Shown one piece after another: positions 16,025 to 26,831 of a stretch of 64,000 nt of DNA (within the stretch, counting starts at the first letter, position 1; every line of letters starts with the position of its first letter). This DNA comes from Amoebidium appalachense. Lineage: Eukaryota > Ichthyosporea. The stretch lies in contig CAVNZM010000001.1 of NCBI GenBank assembly GCA_963693365.1, positions 6,572,001-6,636,000 of the forward strand. The letters are read 5' to 3'. The position numbers were made by a program, and so were the translations under genes. The notes beneath the pieces are model-generated. The model was not told the DNA's origin, did no database searches, and was given only the letters and a program-made list of their open reading frames with translations.

Positions 16025-16079
16025 CCACAAGTCGTTTCTTCATTTGGAGGGGAATGGAGGCTACCGGTGGCTGGAGTAA
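581..16079 (+). CDS. ABCD4: ABCD4-like ABC half-transporter, 5'-partial, 18 exons
   Basis: Subfamily D ABC half-transporter. Animal ABCD4 is lysosomal and exports cobalamin; that role here is inference. Exons by phase-consistent GT-AG junctions: 581-677, 2990-3052, 3990-4067, 4660-4799, 5404-5492, 6875-7028, 7899-8044, 8667-8788, 9565-9675, 10411-10454, 10804-10952, 11815-11868, 12456-12512, 13068-13178, 13953-14024, 14462-14563, 15310-15425, 16023-16079 (TAA). They encode about 586 residues; only a short N-terminus is missing to the left. The membrane half carries YQVGIIPS, the DNIDQRIASD loop (EAA-like), TGWVGPVSV and [10 protein letters not shown]. The nucleotide-binding half carries Walker A GPSGCGKTS (split between exons 12 and 13), the Q loop LPQRPF, signature LSPGEMQR, Walker B leading to LDEATS, and switch His in SVGHRS. 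The LSPGE signature and DYFGSILSY favour ABCD4 over ABCD1-3. The first listed exon (581-677) is the least certain. Donors gtccac (after 12512) and gtgtgg (after 5492) are weak. Confidence 0.92.
841..892. repeat. G-run cluster
   Basis: Near-pure G tract interrupted by a few A in an ABCD4 intron. It is one of the sense-strand G exceptions to the usual C bias of these introns. Confidence 0.8.
1421..1902 (-). repeat. Dispersed G-run-bounded repeat, copy R1 (long form)
   Basis: The reverse complement matches the block at 47538-48015 almost throughout: the tgcgtcaaaaagtacgaagt head, the gcagagcccatcctcagg core, the cttgatcagagacgagcagg segment and the gacccacgccgcagggta tail. On the + strand it is bordered by a C run on each side (about 1400-1420 and 1903-1916). 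It lies in an ABCD4 intron, antisense to the gene. It encodes nothing recognisable. Confidence 0.85.
2263..2570. repeat. G-rich low-complexity block
   Basis: Alternating G runs, (GA)n, a T run and another long G run (about 2461-2500), then GT repeats and G again. Intronic to ABCD4. The following 2590-2985 is unique sequence without a supported exon. Confidence 0.75.
3130..3207. repeat. (CG)n-(CA)n microsatellite
   Basis: A short alternating CG stretch followed by a pure (CA)n array, preceded by C runs that begin 1-2 nt after the donor gtac at 3053. Intronic to ABCD4. Confidence 0.9.
4434..4511. repeat. (CG)n-(CA)n microsatellite
   Basis: Same composite structure as at 3130, in the next-but-one ABCD4 intron. 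C runs follow it (4561-4632) up to the acceptor at 4659. Confidence 0.9.
5706..5908. repeat. C-run / (CA)n / (CT)n / C-run composite
   Basis: A C run, a short (CA)n, about 70 bp of (CT)n (5781-5850) and a final C run in the ABCD4 intron after the exon ending at 5492. Confidence 0.9.
6639..6870. repeat. (CA)n, long C run and short (CA)n before an acceptor
   Basis: A pure (CA)n of about 94 bp (6639-6732), then C runs to 6850, then (CA)n that ends in gcag at 6874, the 3' splice site of the ABCD4 exon 6875-7028. Confidence 0.9.
8103..8234. repeat. (CA)n microsatellite
   Basis: About 130 bp of (CA)n with a few AAAC and ACAG interruptions near the right end, in the ABCD4 intron after the exon ending at 8044. 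Confidence 0.9.
9302..9439. repeat. Tandem duplication, 69-bp unit, two copies
   Basis: The segment starting cacagtaagaaacacgctca at 9302 repeats at 9371 with one visible substitution (aatacat versus aatagat). It leads directly into the (CA)n/(CACG)n array that ends at the acceptor before 9565. Confidence 0.85.
9428..9564. repeat. (CA)n/(CACG)n array forming a 3' splice site
   Basis: CA repeat with regular CG-containing variants, ending acgcag at 9564. The ABCD4 exon [12 protein letters not shown] begins at 9565. Confidence 0.9.
9876..9947. repeat. (GT)n microsatellite
   Basis: A pure (GT)n tract in the ABCD4 intron after 9675. The + strand shows GT here, the minority orientation in this + gene. 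Confidence 0.9.
14080..14166. repeat. C run followed by (CT)n
   Basis: A C run then about 65 bp of (CT)n in the ABCD4 intron that starts at 14025. The run begins about 50 nt after the donor. Confidence 0.9.
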
Positions 16080-16132
16080 TCAAGGCCACGTCAGAAACGA
16101 CTATTTCCCTTTTGTCCTTCTTTTTTTGGGTG

Positions 16133-16163
<31 letters not shown>

Positions 16164-16334
16164 AGGTGGGGGGGGGGGGGGGGGAGGGGGGGGGGGGGTA
16201 ATGCATGGTTTGCTTCAGAGTCGTGTGACTTGTTTTTGATTGATAAATATTTAATGGATCTAGAACACAAGACAGAAATGTCATAAAAGATCCTTCCTTC
16301 CCCCCCCCCCCCCCCCTCTCCCCCCCGGGCACTC

Positions 16335-16445
<111 letters not shown>

Positions 16446-17966
16446 TACTCGCACATTCCGCCGCACAGGCACACTGGCCAACTCTACCCCCCCCCCCCCC
16501 CCCCCCCCCGTTGGGGTCCTTTCATACGAACATGCAGAACCGAAATCGATAGGAGAAAATGAGCCGGAAAAAATCTATGGTGCATTTTTTTTTTTTTGAA
16601 ACTTGTGCTTTTGTGCCGGAGGGTTTTCTTTGTAGCCGATATGCTGAGTGTTTCCCTGTTTAACTTGACTCGGGTCTGGAGTGTAATGGGTTTGCTGCCC
16701 TTTTGGTACACCCGTTAGTTTCAACACGCATTACTGTTAGCATGGAGCATTAAATTGTTGGAATGAGTTTGAAGTAATGTAAAGTCAGGTCTAAGACGAC
16801 GGCAATTGTTTGGTTTCCTGCTATCCTTTTGATGGATGTATCGCCTTTTTGTAGAAGGTGCTTTGCCAATGTTTTATGTTTTGCCGGCAGTTCGACGACA
16901 TGTTCATTGTCGTACCGAAAATGTTTGTTTTGATGCCGTGATTTTACTTGTTTACATTTTTAATGTGTGCTATGTGATTGGCTGTTAAAGGTATGTTTAT
17001 TTTGTTTATTGCACATGCGCAGAGCGGAAGATACAGGCACTGCACATGAATGGAAATGTATAGTGTTGTCATAGGTGCATAGCATGTAGACCAACCCAAG
17101 GGCCTAAAAGCGCAAAGTGTACATGTGCGATAGATTGCTGATGAAGTAGAATCCGTCGTGTTTGGTATTATAGAAAGGCTGCAAGGCCTGTGGACTGTAT
17201 TTTAAGTCCTGCAACCTATGCATATAGCACTGGATGTACACGTGTACGTGACTTTGTGTGTACATGGACAGTCAAGATCACTCAGTCTGTGTGCATATGC
17301 ATTTAAGGATGTTGGTTTGGGCATGTGTGTGTGCGTGCATTTATAACTGAGTACGTATGTATGCTATTGTACGTGTGTGTTTGTCTAGCTATGTGGTATA
17401 ATCGTGTGTGCGCAAGCACGGGCGCTCGAGAGTGCCAGTGTGCCCTGTGTGAGTGTGTGTACATGTGTGTGTGTGTGCGTGCGTGTGCGTGTGTGTATGT
17501 GTGAGTGTGTGTGTGTGTGTGATGTGTGTGTGTGTGTGCGTGTGCGTGTGTGTATGTGTGTGTGACGTGTGTGTGTGTGCGTGTGCGTGTGCGTGCATGT
17601 GCATATGCATGGGTATACAATGTGCACCGGAGCTGTGTACCGGTCCTGCAGCTGCAGACTGAGTACGTATACCATGATTGTGTCACGTTGCTTCATTTCA
17701 ACGTGACCATATACACCGGTTGGGCTGTTTTTTTCCCCAAAAAAAAACTTTCTTCAGCCGTTTGACGGTCGGAGATAATCTTCATTTTTTTTACATGCAC
17801 TCGGCGACTATGAATTCGAAACATGTACATGCCGATAGGTAGCATGCAACACGTGTGTTTATTCCCCCCACTCCCCTCCTTTCAAATGGTAGCACCACAA
17901 GTATTTGTTCACCGATCCCCGTCCTCCCCCCCTCCCCGCCCCTGCCCCCCCAAATCACATTTGCCA

Positions 17967-18019
<53 letters not shown>

Positions 18020-18452
18020 GGGAGGGGGGAGGTTTGCCTGCAACACTTCAACGGTGTGCAGTCGAGTCGACGTCAGGTCCGTGACTTCAACAACGCTTTA
18101 TACGTGACTTCAACACGCTTTATAAACTGATTAGACGGCCGGGGTAGCTCCCATTAGGTTTGTGCCTAGGGGGTTATGTACACTTTGTCGTCAAATCGTA
18201 TACAGTAATCATTATGAACGAAGGAATTATCATCACAAAAAGTTATACGAAATTTCTTTCCACTTAATACATAAACTTTACAGCAATGGCCTACTGGCAG
18301 GAATCGCTCTTTTTCTGGTTTCTTTGGAGCTCAAGCAAGCTATCCTGACGACATGCCAAGTACGAGACTTGTCAATGAGATATGACATAATGCTAGGATG
18401 GCATTTTGCATGTATACATGATATTTAATTGAATTCTGGTTCAATATACATA

Positions 18453-18487
18453 ATATTAAATTGAACCATTCTGGTTCAATTTAATAT
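18453..18487. repeat. Perfect inverted repeat, 15-bp arms, 5-nt loop
   Basis: atattaaattgaacc (18453-18467) and ggttcaatttaatat (18473-18487) are exact reverse complements. A partial extra copy (attctggttcaat) lies at about 18433-18445. It sits just past the FkbM gene 3' end; a role in 3' end formation is only a possibility. Confidence 0.85.
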
Positions 18488-18604
18488 CAAGTCCCATAAT
18501 TACAATCCACCCCCCCCCCCCCCCCCCCCCAAACAACACACACACACACATACAAGATTGGGAGGAAGATCGAAGAGAATCTAGACAGGGAGAGAGGGAT
18601 GTGG

Positions 18605-18642
<38 letters not shown>

Positions 18643-18715
18643 CCCCCCCCCCCCCCCCCCCTTCAGCCCTGTAAATTGCTTTCACTTCATTAACCATAAA
18701 TCCATCAAGCACTGC

Positions 18716-19315
18716 CTACACATATTTCCCAACATCCACCTGATCCGGGTCCAAGAAAACGATATTTGTAGGAACAGGGTTATGACTCGCAACATCACCA
18801 AACGAACGGTACACCGGACCTTTCCCACGAGGATTCCTCTGAAACGGTAGGCTGGTCGCCTGATATCCCCTCCCAAACATCAAATCGGCAAATGGTTTGT
18901 CACCATTGCAATTCCCGTTTTGACAGTTGTACATTTCGGCCATTATGATTGGCGGGCGCTTGTTTTTGTCCCTAAAAAGTCTATCGGCGCCGGCTTTTGA
19001 TAGGGCAAATTGTTCGTGGCCCTCGATGTCAATCTTCATCAGGCCGACAGGGGGAAGTTCGGTGAATTTGGCGTCTTTTCCGTACAAAATGTCGTCCAAA
19101 CGAACAAACCGAGACTCTGCCCTCACCCTGTAAACATACTGCTTGTGTGTGAGGAATGCGTTCTTTTCCTCCTCGCTGCACACGGTGTGTCCGTCGCCGA
19201 TGTTTATGTCCCCCGATATGATGTAGCATGTTTTGTCCTCCTGTGGGTGGACCAAAAACGATGGTCGATAAAAGTTTGGACGACATCAATTGACCATCTT
19301 ATGCGGATGGTGGTT

Positions 19316-19354
<39 letters not shown>

Positions 19355-19835
19355 GGGGGGGGGGAGGCAACTGTTTGCTACCCAGCTCGAAGCGCAAAAA
19401 CAACAGCGGTGCAGTGTGTATATTTCTAATAAGGAGAAGCCGAGAGTCTGGGGGATAGACAATCTGGGGGATAGACAAAGAGCCCAACGGGGCGAAACAA
19501 CACACACCACTGCATGATTTCAAGTTGATTGAAGAGATGACACAAACCTATTAGAAAGCAACACACGTAACACTCGATATAAAGCCAACTGCCTTGCTCC
19601 GGTGCGTGTATGTGTGTGTCTGTGCACGTGGGCGTGTGTGTGTTTGTGTTTTTGTAGCCGACAGTGTGTGCGTACTGTGTGTGTGTGTGTGTTGTGTGTG
19701 TGCGCGCGCGCGCGTGCGTGCGCGTGTGTTTGTATATGTAGGCAAGCCTTAGTTAATTTATGTGTGTGTTGCGGTCATGGGTGTGTGCGCGAGGGGAGGG
19801 GTGGGAGGGGGTGGGGATGGGGGGCTTTTTTTTGT

Positions 19836-19874
<39 letters not shown>

Positions 19875-20722
19875 GAGTGTGTGTGCGTGTTCTGGGAGGG
19901 CAGCACACCCACCTCTGACAGGCCATACTGGTACAGGGTGAGTTGGTCGGCAAAGTGGGGGTTAAGGCACACACTGTACTCGATCAGTCGAAGGTTGGCT
20001 GGGCCGGGCTCAAATGCCAGCACCCTATAGCCCTTGGCTAGGGCAATGAGGGTAAACCACCCAACATTGGCTCCAATGTCAATGAAAATCTGGGGGGGGG
20101 GGGGGGGGGGGGGAGGAGGAGGGGATGGATGGGAGGAAGAGAGGTTTGGGTGAGGGGAGGATGGAGGAAGGGGGAGAGAGAAGGCGGGGGGAGGGATGGG
20201 TGGGAGGCGGGGAGGGTCCGGGTTAGCATATTCATGAGCTTGAGGCCTAGGTAACCAGTGTGCAGAAACAACAAACAAATCCTAGGACTCGAAGGTGCAT
20301 AACACCGAGTAGGGCAATGGTACGGCAACGGCTACGCGGGAAATGTTCGAGATAGAATCGTGGAAAACATCGCCCATTTGTACGCCTGCACGAGAGAGAG
20401 AGGAGGAAGGGTGGTGGTGGTGGTGGTGGTGGTGGTGGGGGGGGTTAAGTGCGTGCTCCAATATAATACCTAGAATGGACAGTTACATGCTATTGCGTCC
20501 ATCCACACAGAGGTGAAAGGACTGGGGTTGGGTGTGGGGAGAACAACTAGGGACACAGCCGATGCGAGACATGTTGGTCTTGCATCGTCAGAAAATATGA
20601 ACCACAACCAAGAAGTAGAAAAGTCTTCTGCAAACATTCCGGAACCAGAAGGAATAAAATGGAGGAACTACAGGGAAGGCAGGGAACTGGGTGCCATGGG
20701 GAAGTTAGCAAGCAGAAATGCA

Positions 20723-20764
<42 letters not shown>

Positions 20765-20914
20765 CAGACCGTTCCCACGTGTGTGCAATGTGCTGTACCT
20801 TGCCGTCCATGTGGCGGGGTTTAGGGTGTGCCGTGAAGAGGTCTCTTGACTCGTTCTGCTCCCACGATGATTGGCCGCGGATATGGTCGCTGACAATGTC
20901 GTCCTCCCTGTGTA

Positions 20915-20945
<31 letters not shown>

Positions 20946-21861
20946 TTATCTGTGAATACGTGTGTGTGTGTGTGAGTGAGAGTGAGAGTGAGAGTGAGTA
21001 CGTGTGTGTGTGTGTGAGTGAGAGTGAGTGTGTGTGTGTGTGTGTGTGTGTGTCGTGTACTCGTACGTGCAAGTATTATAAGACGATCAAAACCGAATAT
21101 TGATACAGGATAGCATTGTACATTGATATGTTTTCAATCACTGCCCCTCCCGCCTTTTTGTCCTCACTCCTGCCCCTCCCTCCCCCCTCCCCCCCCCCCT
21201 TCCCCCTCTCCCCCGAGGGCACCCACCCACGCACAACCCTCTTTTTTCCCTTCCCTCTCTCCCACCAGGCCCTGCAGTGTATGGTGGCAGTGTTAAGAGC
21301 CACTCACCTATATATGGCCATTCTAAACTCTGGATGGAAGTCACTGGCCCGAATCGTCACCACCTCGAGCCCTTGGTTGTCAAGGTGGGAAGAACACCAA
21401 CTCTCACGTTCCTGCATGGTTTTAAACTCGGGGATGTTTAACCCCAAAGACCCATCAGGTCTGAACAACCTCCCCTTCTGCTTCGGGGGCTCCTCTGCAA
21501 CAGGAGGAGGTGTGATAACCTCCTGCTCCTCCTTTTGCTTCGACTCAACGGCCTTTTCAGTTTCAACTTGCGGAGCTGCAAGTTGGTTATTCTCTGTAAC
21601 TGTTGCGGGTGCTACTGGCTTGGGAGCTATTTTTACTTCGGGTTGAAACATAACTATCCTGCCGGAGGACGTGTCTACAAGTGTCATTGCCGATGCCCTC
21701 GTGTAGGAATCCATCGGGGAGATAACCACTGTGACGTGGGTCTTTAGGACGAAGTAGCACACTATGAGTGCAAACAGTATGGCTGCACCTTTGGCCAGAC
21801 TTGGCTTGTTGACGCCCCCATTCTTCCCACGGAAGGATGGTTGTGGAATAGTTGGAACCAT
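18716..21861 (-). CDS. FkbM-family SAM methyltransferase with N-terminal signal anchor
   Basis: Four exons in transcription order: 21861-21308, 20907-20799, 20089-19913, 19240-18716 (TAG), all with GT-AG junctions in phase, giving 454 aa. The start is the ATG at 21861; the frame extends 14 codons upstream without another ATG. Residues about 25-39 form one hydrophobic segment after a basic stretch, so a type II membrane protein, perhaps in the secretory pathway. A Pro/Glu/Lys-rich stem follows. The methyltransferase fold is seen in FIDIGANVGWFT (residues about 223-234, SAM-binding motif I), AFEPGPANL (about 247-255) and KIDIEGHE (349-356), the last typical of FkbM proteins. The family O-methylates small molecules or glycans; the substrate here is unknown. 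The intron between GLSE and EDKTC contains long C runs on the sense strand. Confidence 0.88.
20723..20761. repeat. (AT)n microsatellite
   Basis: A pure alternating AT tract of about 38 bp in the FkbM intron between 20089 and 20799. Confidence 0.9.
20909..21054. repeat. GT/GAGT composite forming a 3' splice site
   Basis: (GT)n interspersed with GAGTGA repeats on the + strand. Read on the minus strand it is (CA)n with CACTCT units ending in cacag at 20908, directly before the exon starting REDDIV. Confidence 0.85.
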
Positions 21862-22256
21862 CTTAACCACTTGAACCAGACAGAGCACTTGCAGAGCTTG
21901 CACGATCCTCTCTCAGAGGGCCGAATTCGGCCTGCACTGATTGTCTGCGTACGTGTAATAGTAGGTGATAGGGTAAACTAGTACTACCGAATTGTTTTGC
22001 TGATCACAGTATAGACGTGCAAGTGTATATCGGCTAGTGTGTGTTATTTGAATGTGTATGTTAGTGCGTGACCGTACATGTATCTATGCACCTAATAGTG
22101 TGTATAGTAGGTGTATCTTTCAGTTGAATGAACGTCGCGGTGTCAATACCATATCTTGCAGTCTATCTAACGCTCCTACCATATCTTGCAGTCTATCTTC
22201 CAGTCTGTCTGCGCTAGCCAACACACATCTCCGTGCGACTGTGCGAGCTCTTCCAC

Positions 22257-22400
22257 TTTATAAACAAGGGGTGCCCCGGCCGGCAGTGTTCGTTCGCGGT
22301 GGTGCGGCACTTGCCATCGTGAGCCTGATCACGGATCCGCCTGTCTGCCGCAGGAGAGCCTACCGATTGGCTCATCTTTTACTTTGGACTATTCACCAAT
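22257..22400 (-). promoter_or_regulatory. Putative promoter of the FkbM gene (CCAAT boxes and TATA)
   Basis: ATTGG at 22366-22370 and CCAAT at 22396-22400 lie about 110-140 bp upstream, on the minus strand, of tttataaa at 22257-22264. The ATG is about 400 bp further. The arrangement fits a CCAAT/TATA promoter with a long leader, but no transcription start can be seen. A 22-bp direct repeat containing ccatatcttgcagtctatct lies downstream (22148 and 22179). Confidence 0.4.
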
Positions 22401-23019
22401 CAAAAGGTCAGCAAGCACAAGGACTACATAAATCTCACCATACTCTGGAGTCTATATTACTCGTAAAACTTCTGAACTTCTCTAATTTAACTTCGTGGTG
22501 ACACTGACCGTCAGTGACCGACAACCTCTAACTGTAGAAAAATGCTTGAATACATGCTTAAATGTGAGCTACTTGGGGATTATCGAATTACTCTAAATAA
22601 TAAAATTTTTACAGAAGCTACATGTATAAATTATACCTAAGCCTTGAGGTCCAACCCTGATTGTGCACCAACTTATTTTCGTATAAAGTCATTGTAAAAA
22701 AAAATTATTTTCGTAAATCCAAATCATCGAACCCCCGTCTCATGATCGGGATCTGTTCTGTTGCTAACTCACCCGAAAGCCACGCTGCACCATGGGTCAT
22801 GGCCACGTGGTGCAAGGGATCAGATGGGAAGTCGGACTGCACAGCTTGGCGTGTTAAATGATTATGACGAGTTGAAATGCAAAAATTCCTAAAGTAAACA
22901 ATGATTTTCATGCAAATATTACTAATAACATGTATGCATTACATGGGGGCCGGGTCCGCCGGGTTCAGTCAGATCTGCTTCTTGTTGTTGTTTGCCCGCG
23001 GCGAAACACCGAATCACTC

Positions 23020-23280
23020 CTCTGAGGCCTAACACGTACTGACGTGTGCGACGTTATACATCTACTCAGGCGGCCCAGGCGGCTACCACCTACTGAGGCG
23101 GTGTCTCCTTTCTTTTTTTTTTTTTTTTTACTTAAAAGGGACGCCTGAGTAGATGTTAAAATGTCGCACGTGCGGCAACACGTCAGTACGTGTTAGCCCA
23201 GGCGGTCCCTTTTAAGCAAAAAAAAAAAAAAAAAAAAAAAGAAAGGAGACACCGCATCAGTAGGTGGTAGCTCTGAGGCC
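23020..23280. mobile_element. Two interleaved inverted repeats flanked by a 10-bp direct repeat
   Basis: Pair A: 23031-23073 (aacacgtactgacgt ... ctactcaggcg) is inverted at 23142-23194, with a 10-nt insertion. Pair B: 23083-23144 (taccacctactgaggcggtg, a T run, cttaaaaggga) is inverted at 23199-23269. The order is A-B-A'-B', so the right arm of A lies inside the loop of B. The block is bounded by ctctgaggcc at 23020-23029 and 23271-23280, which looks like a target-site duplication. There is no coding capacity. I read it as a small non-autonomous (MITE-like) insertion, possibly two nested events. Confidence 0.65.
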
Positions 23281-23449
23281 AACCTTCCCGTCCCCCCCCC
23301 CCCCCCCCCCCCCCCCCCTCCCACACACACACACACACGACCCCCACCGAAGAGCAAGAGAACGAGGAATCAAAAAGCTGCCCAACGGTGACCAGATTGC
23401 AGACGAGAAATATACTGAAATTCAGATAGAGCCCTCGAGAGAGAGGAGG

Positions 23450-23882
23450 GAGTGATGGGGGACTGGAGAGATCTAGAAAGAGAGCGCAAGAGAGCGAAGA
23501 GGGGGCGAGGGGGAAGGGGGGAGAGAGGGGGGGGGGGGGGGGGAGGGGGGGGGAGAGAGAGAAAGAGACAGAGAGAGAGGGGGGGGGGAGAGAGAGAAAG
23601 AGACAGAGAGAGAGGGGGAGGGAGAAAGTTCGGAAGGGGGGAGGGCGGAAAGGGAGAGAAAGAGAGAGAGAGAAGGGGGGGGGGGGAGAGAGAGAGGGGG
23701 GAGAGAGGGAGAGAGGGGGGAGGGGGGAGAGAGAGAGTCGTCAGAGAGAGAAAGAGAGGGGGGGGGGAGAGAGAGAGAGAGAAAAAGAGAGAGAGCGAGG
23801 CTGTTTATAAAGGGTGGGGGGGGGGGAGAAAGAGAGAGACAGAGAGAGAGAATATGTGCGTGCGTGCGTGCGTGCGTGTTTG

Positions 23883-23981
<99 letters not shown>

Positions 23982-24125
23982 CTCGGTCTTAGAGAGAGGG
24001 GGGACTGAGTGAGAGAGAGGGAGGGAGAGGGAGGCGGAAGGGGGGGGAGACAGAGAGAGAAAGAGACACAGGAGAAAAGGAGAGAGACAGATACCGAGAG
24101 AGGGGGACTAAGAGAGCCTGTGTGT

Positions 24126-24156
<31 letters not shown>

Positions 24157-24295
24157 GGGGGGGGGGCAGGAGGTAGAGAGAAAGAGTAGCGAGAGAAAGT
24201 CTTGATCCGAGGAAGCACCCTTAGTGAGAAAGCGCAAGATATAGAAAGAGCACCAAGAGAGAGAGAGAGAGAGGGGGGGGGGGGGGGGGGGGAGG

Positions 24296-24331
<36 letters not shown>

Positions 24332-24405
24332 AGGGAGAGAGAGCGAGAGCGAGAGCGAATGAGGGAGAGGGGGAGAGAGAGAGGGGGGGAGAGAGGGGGG
24401 GGGGG

Positions 24406-24445
<40 letters not shown>

Positions 24446-24486
24446 ACTCGGAGGGGGGGAGAGAGAGGGAGAGAGAGAGAGAGAGA

Positions 24487-24584
<98 letters not shown>

Positions 24585-24594
24585 TGATATAATG
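23450..24594. repeat. About 1.1-kb polypurine (GA/G) tract interrupted by (GT)n
   Basis: The + strand is almost entirely G and A. A (GT)n block (23886-23980) and a smaller GT/G block (24120-24166) interrupt it. The right end is about 110 bp of near-pure (GA)n (24480-24585). Confidence 0.9.
23886..23980. repeat. (GT)n microsatellite
   Basis: About 95 bp of pure (GT)n preceded by (TGCG)n at 23864-23878. Confidence 0.9.
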
Positions 24595-26132
24595 AGCCAT
24601 GGCCGCTTCAAAGTTTCATATATGGGCCTCATGAGTGAGGAGCACTGATGAATTTGAAGCACGGTGTGGGGGGAAAGCAAAAACAATCAGTTACAGTCGT
24701 TGCAGCTGTGAGTTAATACATTGCAAATACACACGAGTTGTTGAAATCTATGGGTGATCTGGAGGGGGAGGGGGGATAAAAAAACAGGCAGAAGGGGGGG
24801 AGGGGAGGGGGGGGGGAGGGGGGGGGGAAGGGGGGCGGAGGGGGGTCTGAGGGGGAGGGGGGGGGGGCGCAGGTGGGGAGGAGGGGGGGGGGGGGGGGGA
24901 GGGTTATTAGCCGGGGGGTTTTTTTTTTTTCAGTGGCTGTTACGTAGCCAATCGGGTGCATTTGCCGTTTTATTGTTCGTTGCACGTTAAAAACAAGAAA
25001 TATGGACATCATAGCCTAGTAGATTTTGTGACATGTCAATGATTCGAGGACCACACCTGTTCCTGTTGTGTTTGCGTGCTTTGTGCTTGCTGACAGTTGT
25101 GTCCCCCCCCCCCCCCCTCCCCCCCCCTCCCCCCCCCCTCCCCCCCCCCCCCTCCCCCCCCCATTTTTGATGCCAGCGGTATATCAATATTTATGTATCA
25201 GGCCTGGACGACCGAATCTCAATAGTATTTTGTGATGAAGTATGGTGCACGTGGGCTTTGGATCCGGCAAGACGAGCTACACTATGCACGAATCACTTCA
25301 CTGACTGGCATTGCCAGATATACAAGCAACTGGCAACCGTATCTTTATAAGCATCACCCGTCTTTTTATATCAATCATTCATCTAAAAAGATAATCCCTC
25401 ATGCAAGGCTTGGGGTTTGCTACTGTACTACGGTAGAGTGACACGTGTCTGGTCGAACATCATAACCTTATAAGCCTAGCCAATTATTGCAATGCGCACA
25501 ATACAATGTCAATGACAGGACGGCTGGATGAATTTGACGTACCACGAACACGAAAAAGCCAGCAAAGTATATAAATTACATCTGCACCATGTGTTGTACC
25601 TGTCGTGTTCGACACTCCCCCCCCCCCCCCCCCCCCCCTCCCCCCCCCCTCCCCCCTCCCCCCTCCCCCACACACACACACAAAAAAAAAAAAAAAAGAA
25701 GAAGGAAAAATGAAAAAGAAAGCAAGTAAGTAAGGAAGAAAGAAAGAAAGAAAAGAAAAGAAAAGAATCACGAGAAAAAAGAAAAGAGAAAGAAAGAAAG
25801 AAGAGAAAGAAGAGAAAGAGGGGGAAAACTGAAACGGGCTATAGATAGACAGTGCTATCAAGACAAGGGAGATTTTGCAACACACCCCGTAGGTAACTAT
25901 CATAACTTGAATGATTCCGACAACAAAAGGTCCAGCACACTTCGTTTTCATTTTTTTTCACACCTGACACATGCATGTCCTTCAAAGCTGCAAAGGACAA
26001 ATGTTAAAATAGACAATTATATAGATAGAGCTTGTCTATTTTGGCACGTTTTCACTGCACCGAGACCCATATTGTATTTAACCTGTTGAGGAGAAAAAAA
26101 AAATATTCCAGTATTAACGTGAGACAGTGAAC

Positions 26133-26831
26133 ATGCCAACCAATCTTCTTCCTTTCCCCTTCGCCGGCGTCGTACGTCTACGTGTAGGAGAACGGCTTTT
26201 TGTCACACATGCTACGACCCTCATATTTCATTCAGAATTCTTCCATTGCCTTTATGAACAAAAATCAAACAACGTCGATAACTCTAACGGACAAATTCGC
26301 GTCACTACTGTACTGGAATCAAACGAGGGACCGGAGTATTTTGTTGACCACGATGGAGACGCCTTTGCACAAGTTCTCTCATATATGCGTGCTGGAGTTA
26401 TTCCTTCGTTTGGCACAGATATGAAAGAGAGAGACCGCCACGCCATGCTTCTTAGCGCCGCTCGATTCTACGGCGTTCCGGGACTCATTGCGGCACTGGA
26501 GCAAAATGCACCCCCTACCCCACCAAACCCGTGGGAGTGTGTCACTGCTGAAACACTGTGTGGTAGTGAGGATTATGCAGATGTGGAGATTTTGGGCACG
26601 TACAAAGTGAAAAAGGATGTGTATAAATGCCCACGTGGCATAGTTGTTCACACAGCACCGAACAGGTGTGGGAAAACGTGCAATAACCTACGGTGGGGTG
26701 GGGGCTATTTTGATAGGCAGGAGGTTCTTATGGTGGTGTTGCGAAGAAGGAACAAGCATGAGAGTGTTACAACTTCAGGTAATGTGGTGAACGATGTCGA
26801 TTGTAGTGGCCACGATGCTGTCATGGGTTGA
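26133..26831 (+). CDS. T1/BTB (KCTD-like) domain protein, intronless
   Basis: A single open frame from ATG 26133 to TGA 26829-26831, 232 aa. The frame continues upstream only to non-ATG codons. Residues about 13-115 match a potassium-channel tetramerisation (T1/BTB) fold: VVRLRVGERLFVTHATTL (strand 1 and the T-TL turn), YFVDHDGDAFAQVLSYMRAG (the F-D-x-D/F-x-x-L-x-Y-x-R-x-G block) and LLSAARFYGVPGLIAAL (helix with the E/A-x-F-Y-G-x-x-L pattern). The family oligomerises and often serves as a cullin-3 adaptor; that role here is inference. The C-terminal ~110 residues have several Cys (AETLCGSEDY, KCPRGIVVH, RCGKTC) and no family I recognise. No simple repeats fall within the gene. AATAAA at 27148-27153 could be its polyadenylation signal. 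Confidence 0.8.
   Translation: MPTNLLPFPFAGVVRLRVGERLFVTHATTLIFHSEFFHCLYEQKSNNVDNSNGQIRVTTVLESNEGPEYFVDHDGDAFAQVLSYMRAGVIPSFGTDMKERDRHAMLLSAARFYGVPGLIAALEQNAPPTPPNPWECVTAETLCGSEDYADVEILGTYKVKKDVYKCPRGIVVHTAPNRCGKTCNNLRWGGGYFDRQEVLMVVLRRRNKHESVTTSGNVVNDVDCSGHDAVMG

Larger units (their letters stand above)
22401..26132. other. Gene-poor spacer with repeats
   Basis: 22500-22980 is unique, with no supported frame. 23020-23280 is an inverted-repeat element. 23281-23330 has a C run and (CA)n. 23450-24590 is a purine tract containing (GT)n. 24700-25170 has G-rich then C-rich runs. 25200-26130 is mostly unique, with a C run followed by a purine-rich (GAAA) stretch (25619-25820). No gene recognised. 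Confidence 0.6.

Noticed and set aside
22700-22860. Possible tRNA on the minus strand (gggggttcgatg resembles a B box)
   Set aside because: No T-stem pairing, no acceptor stem and no convincing anticodon arm.
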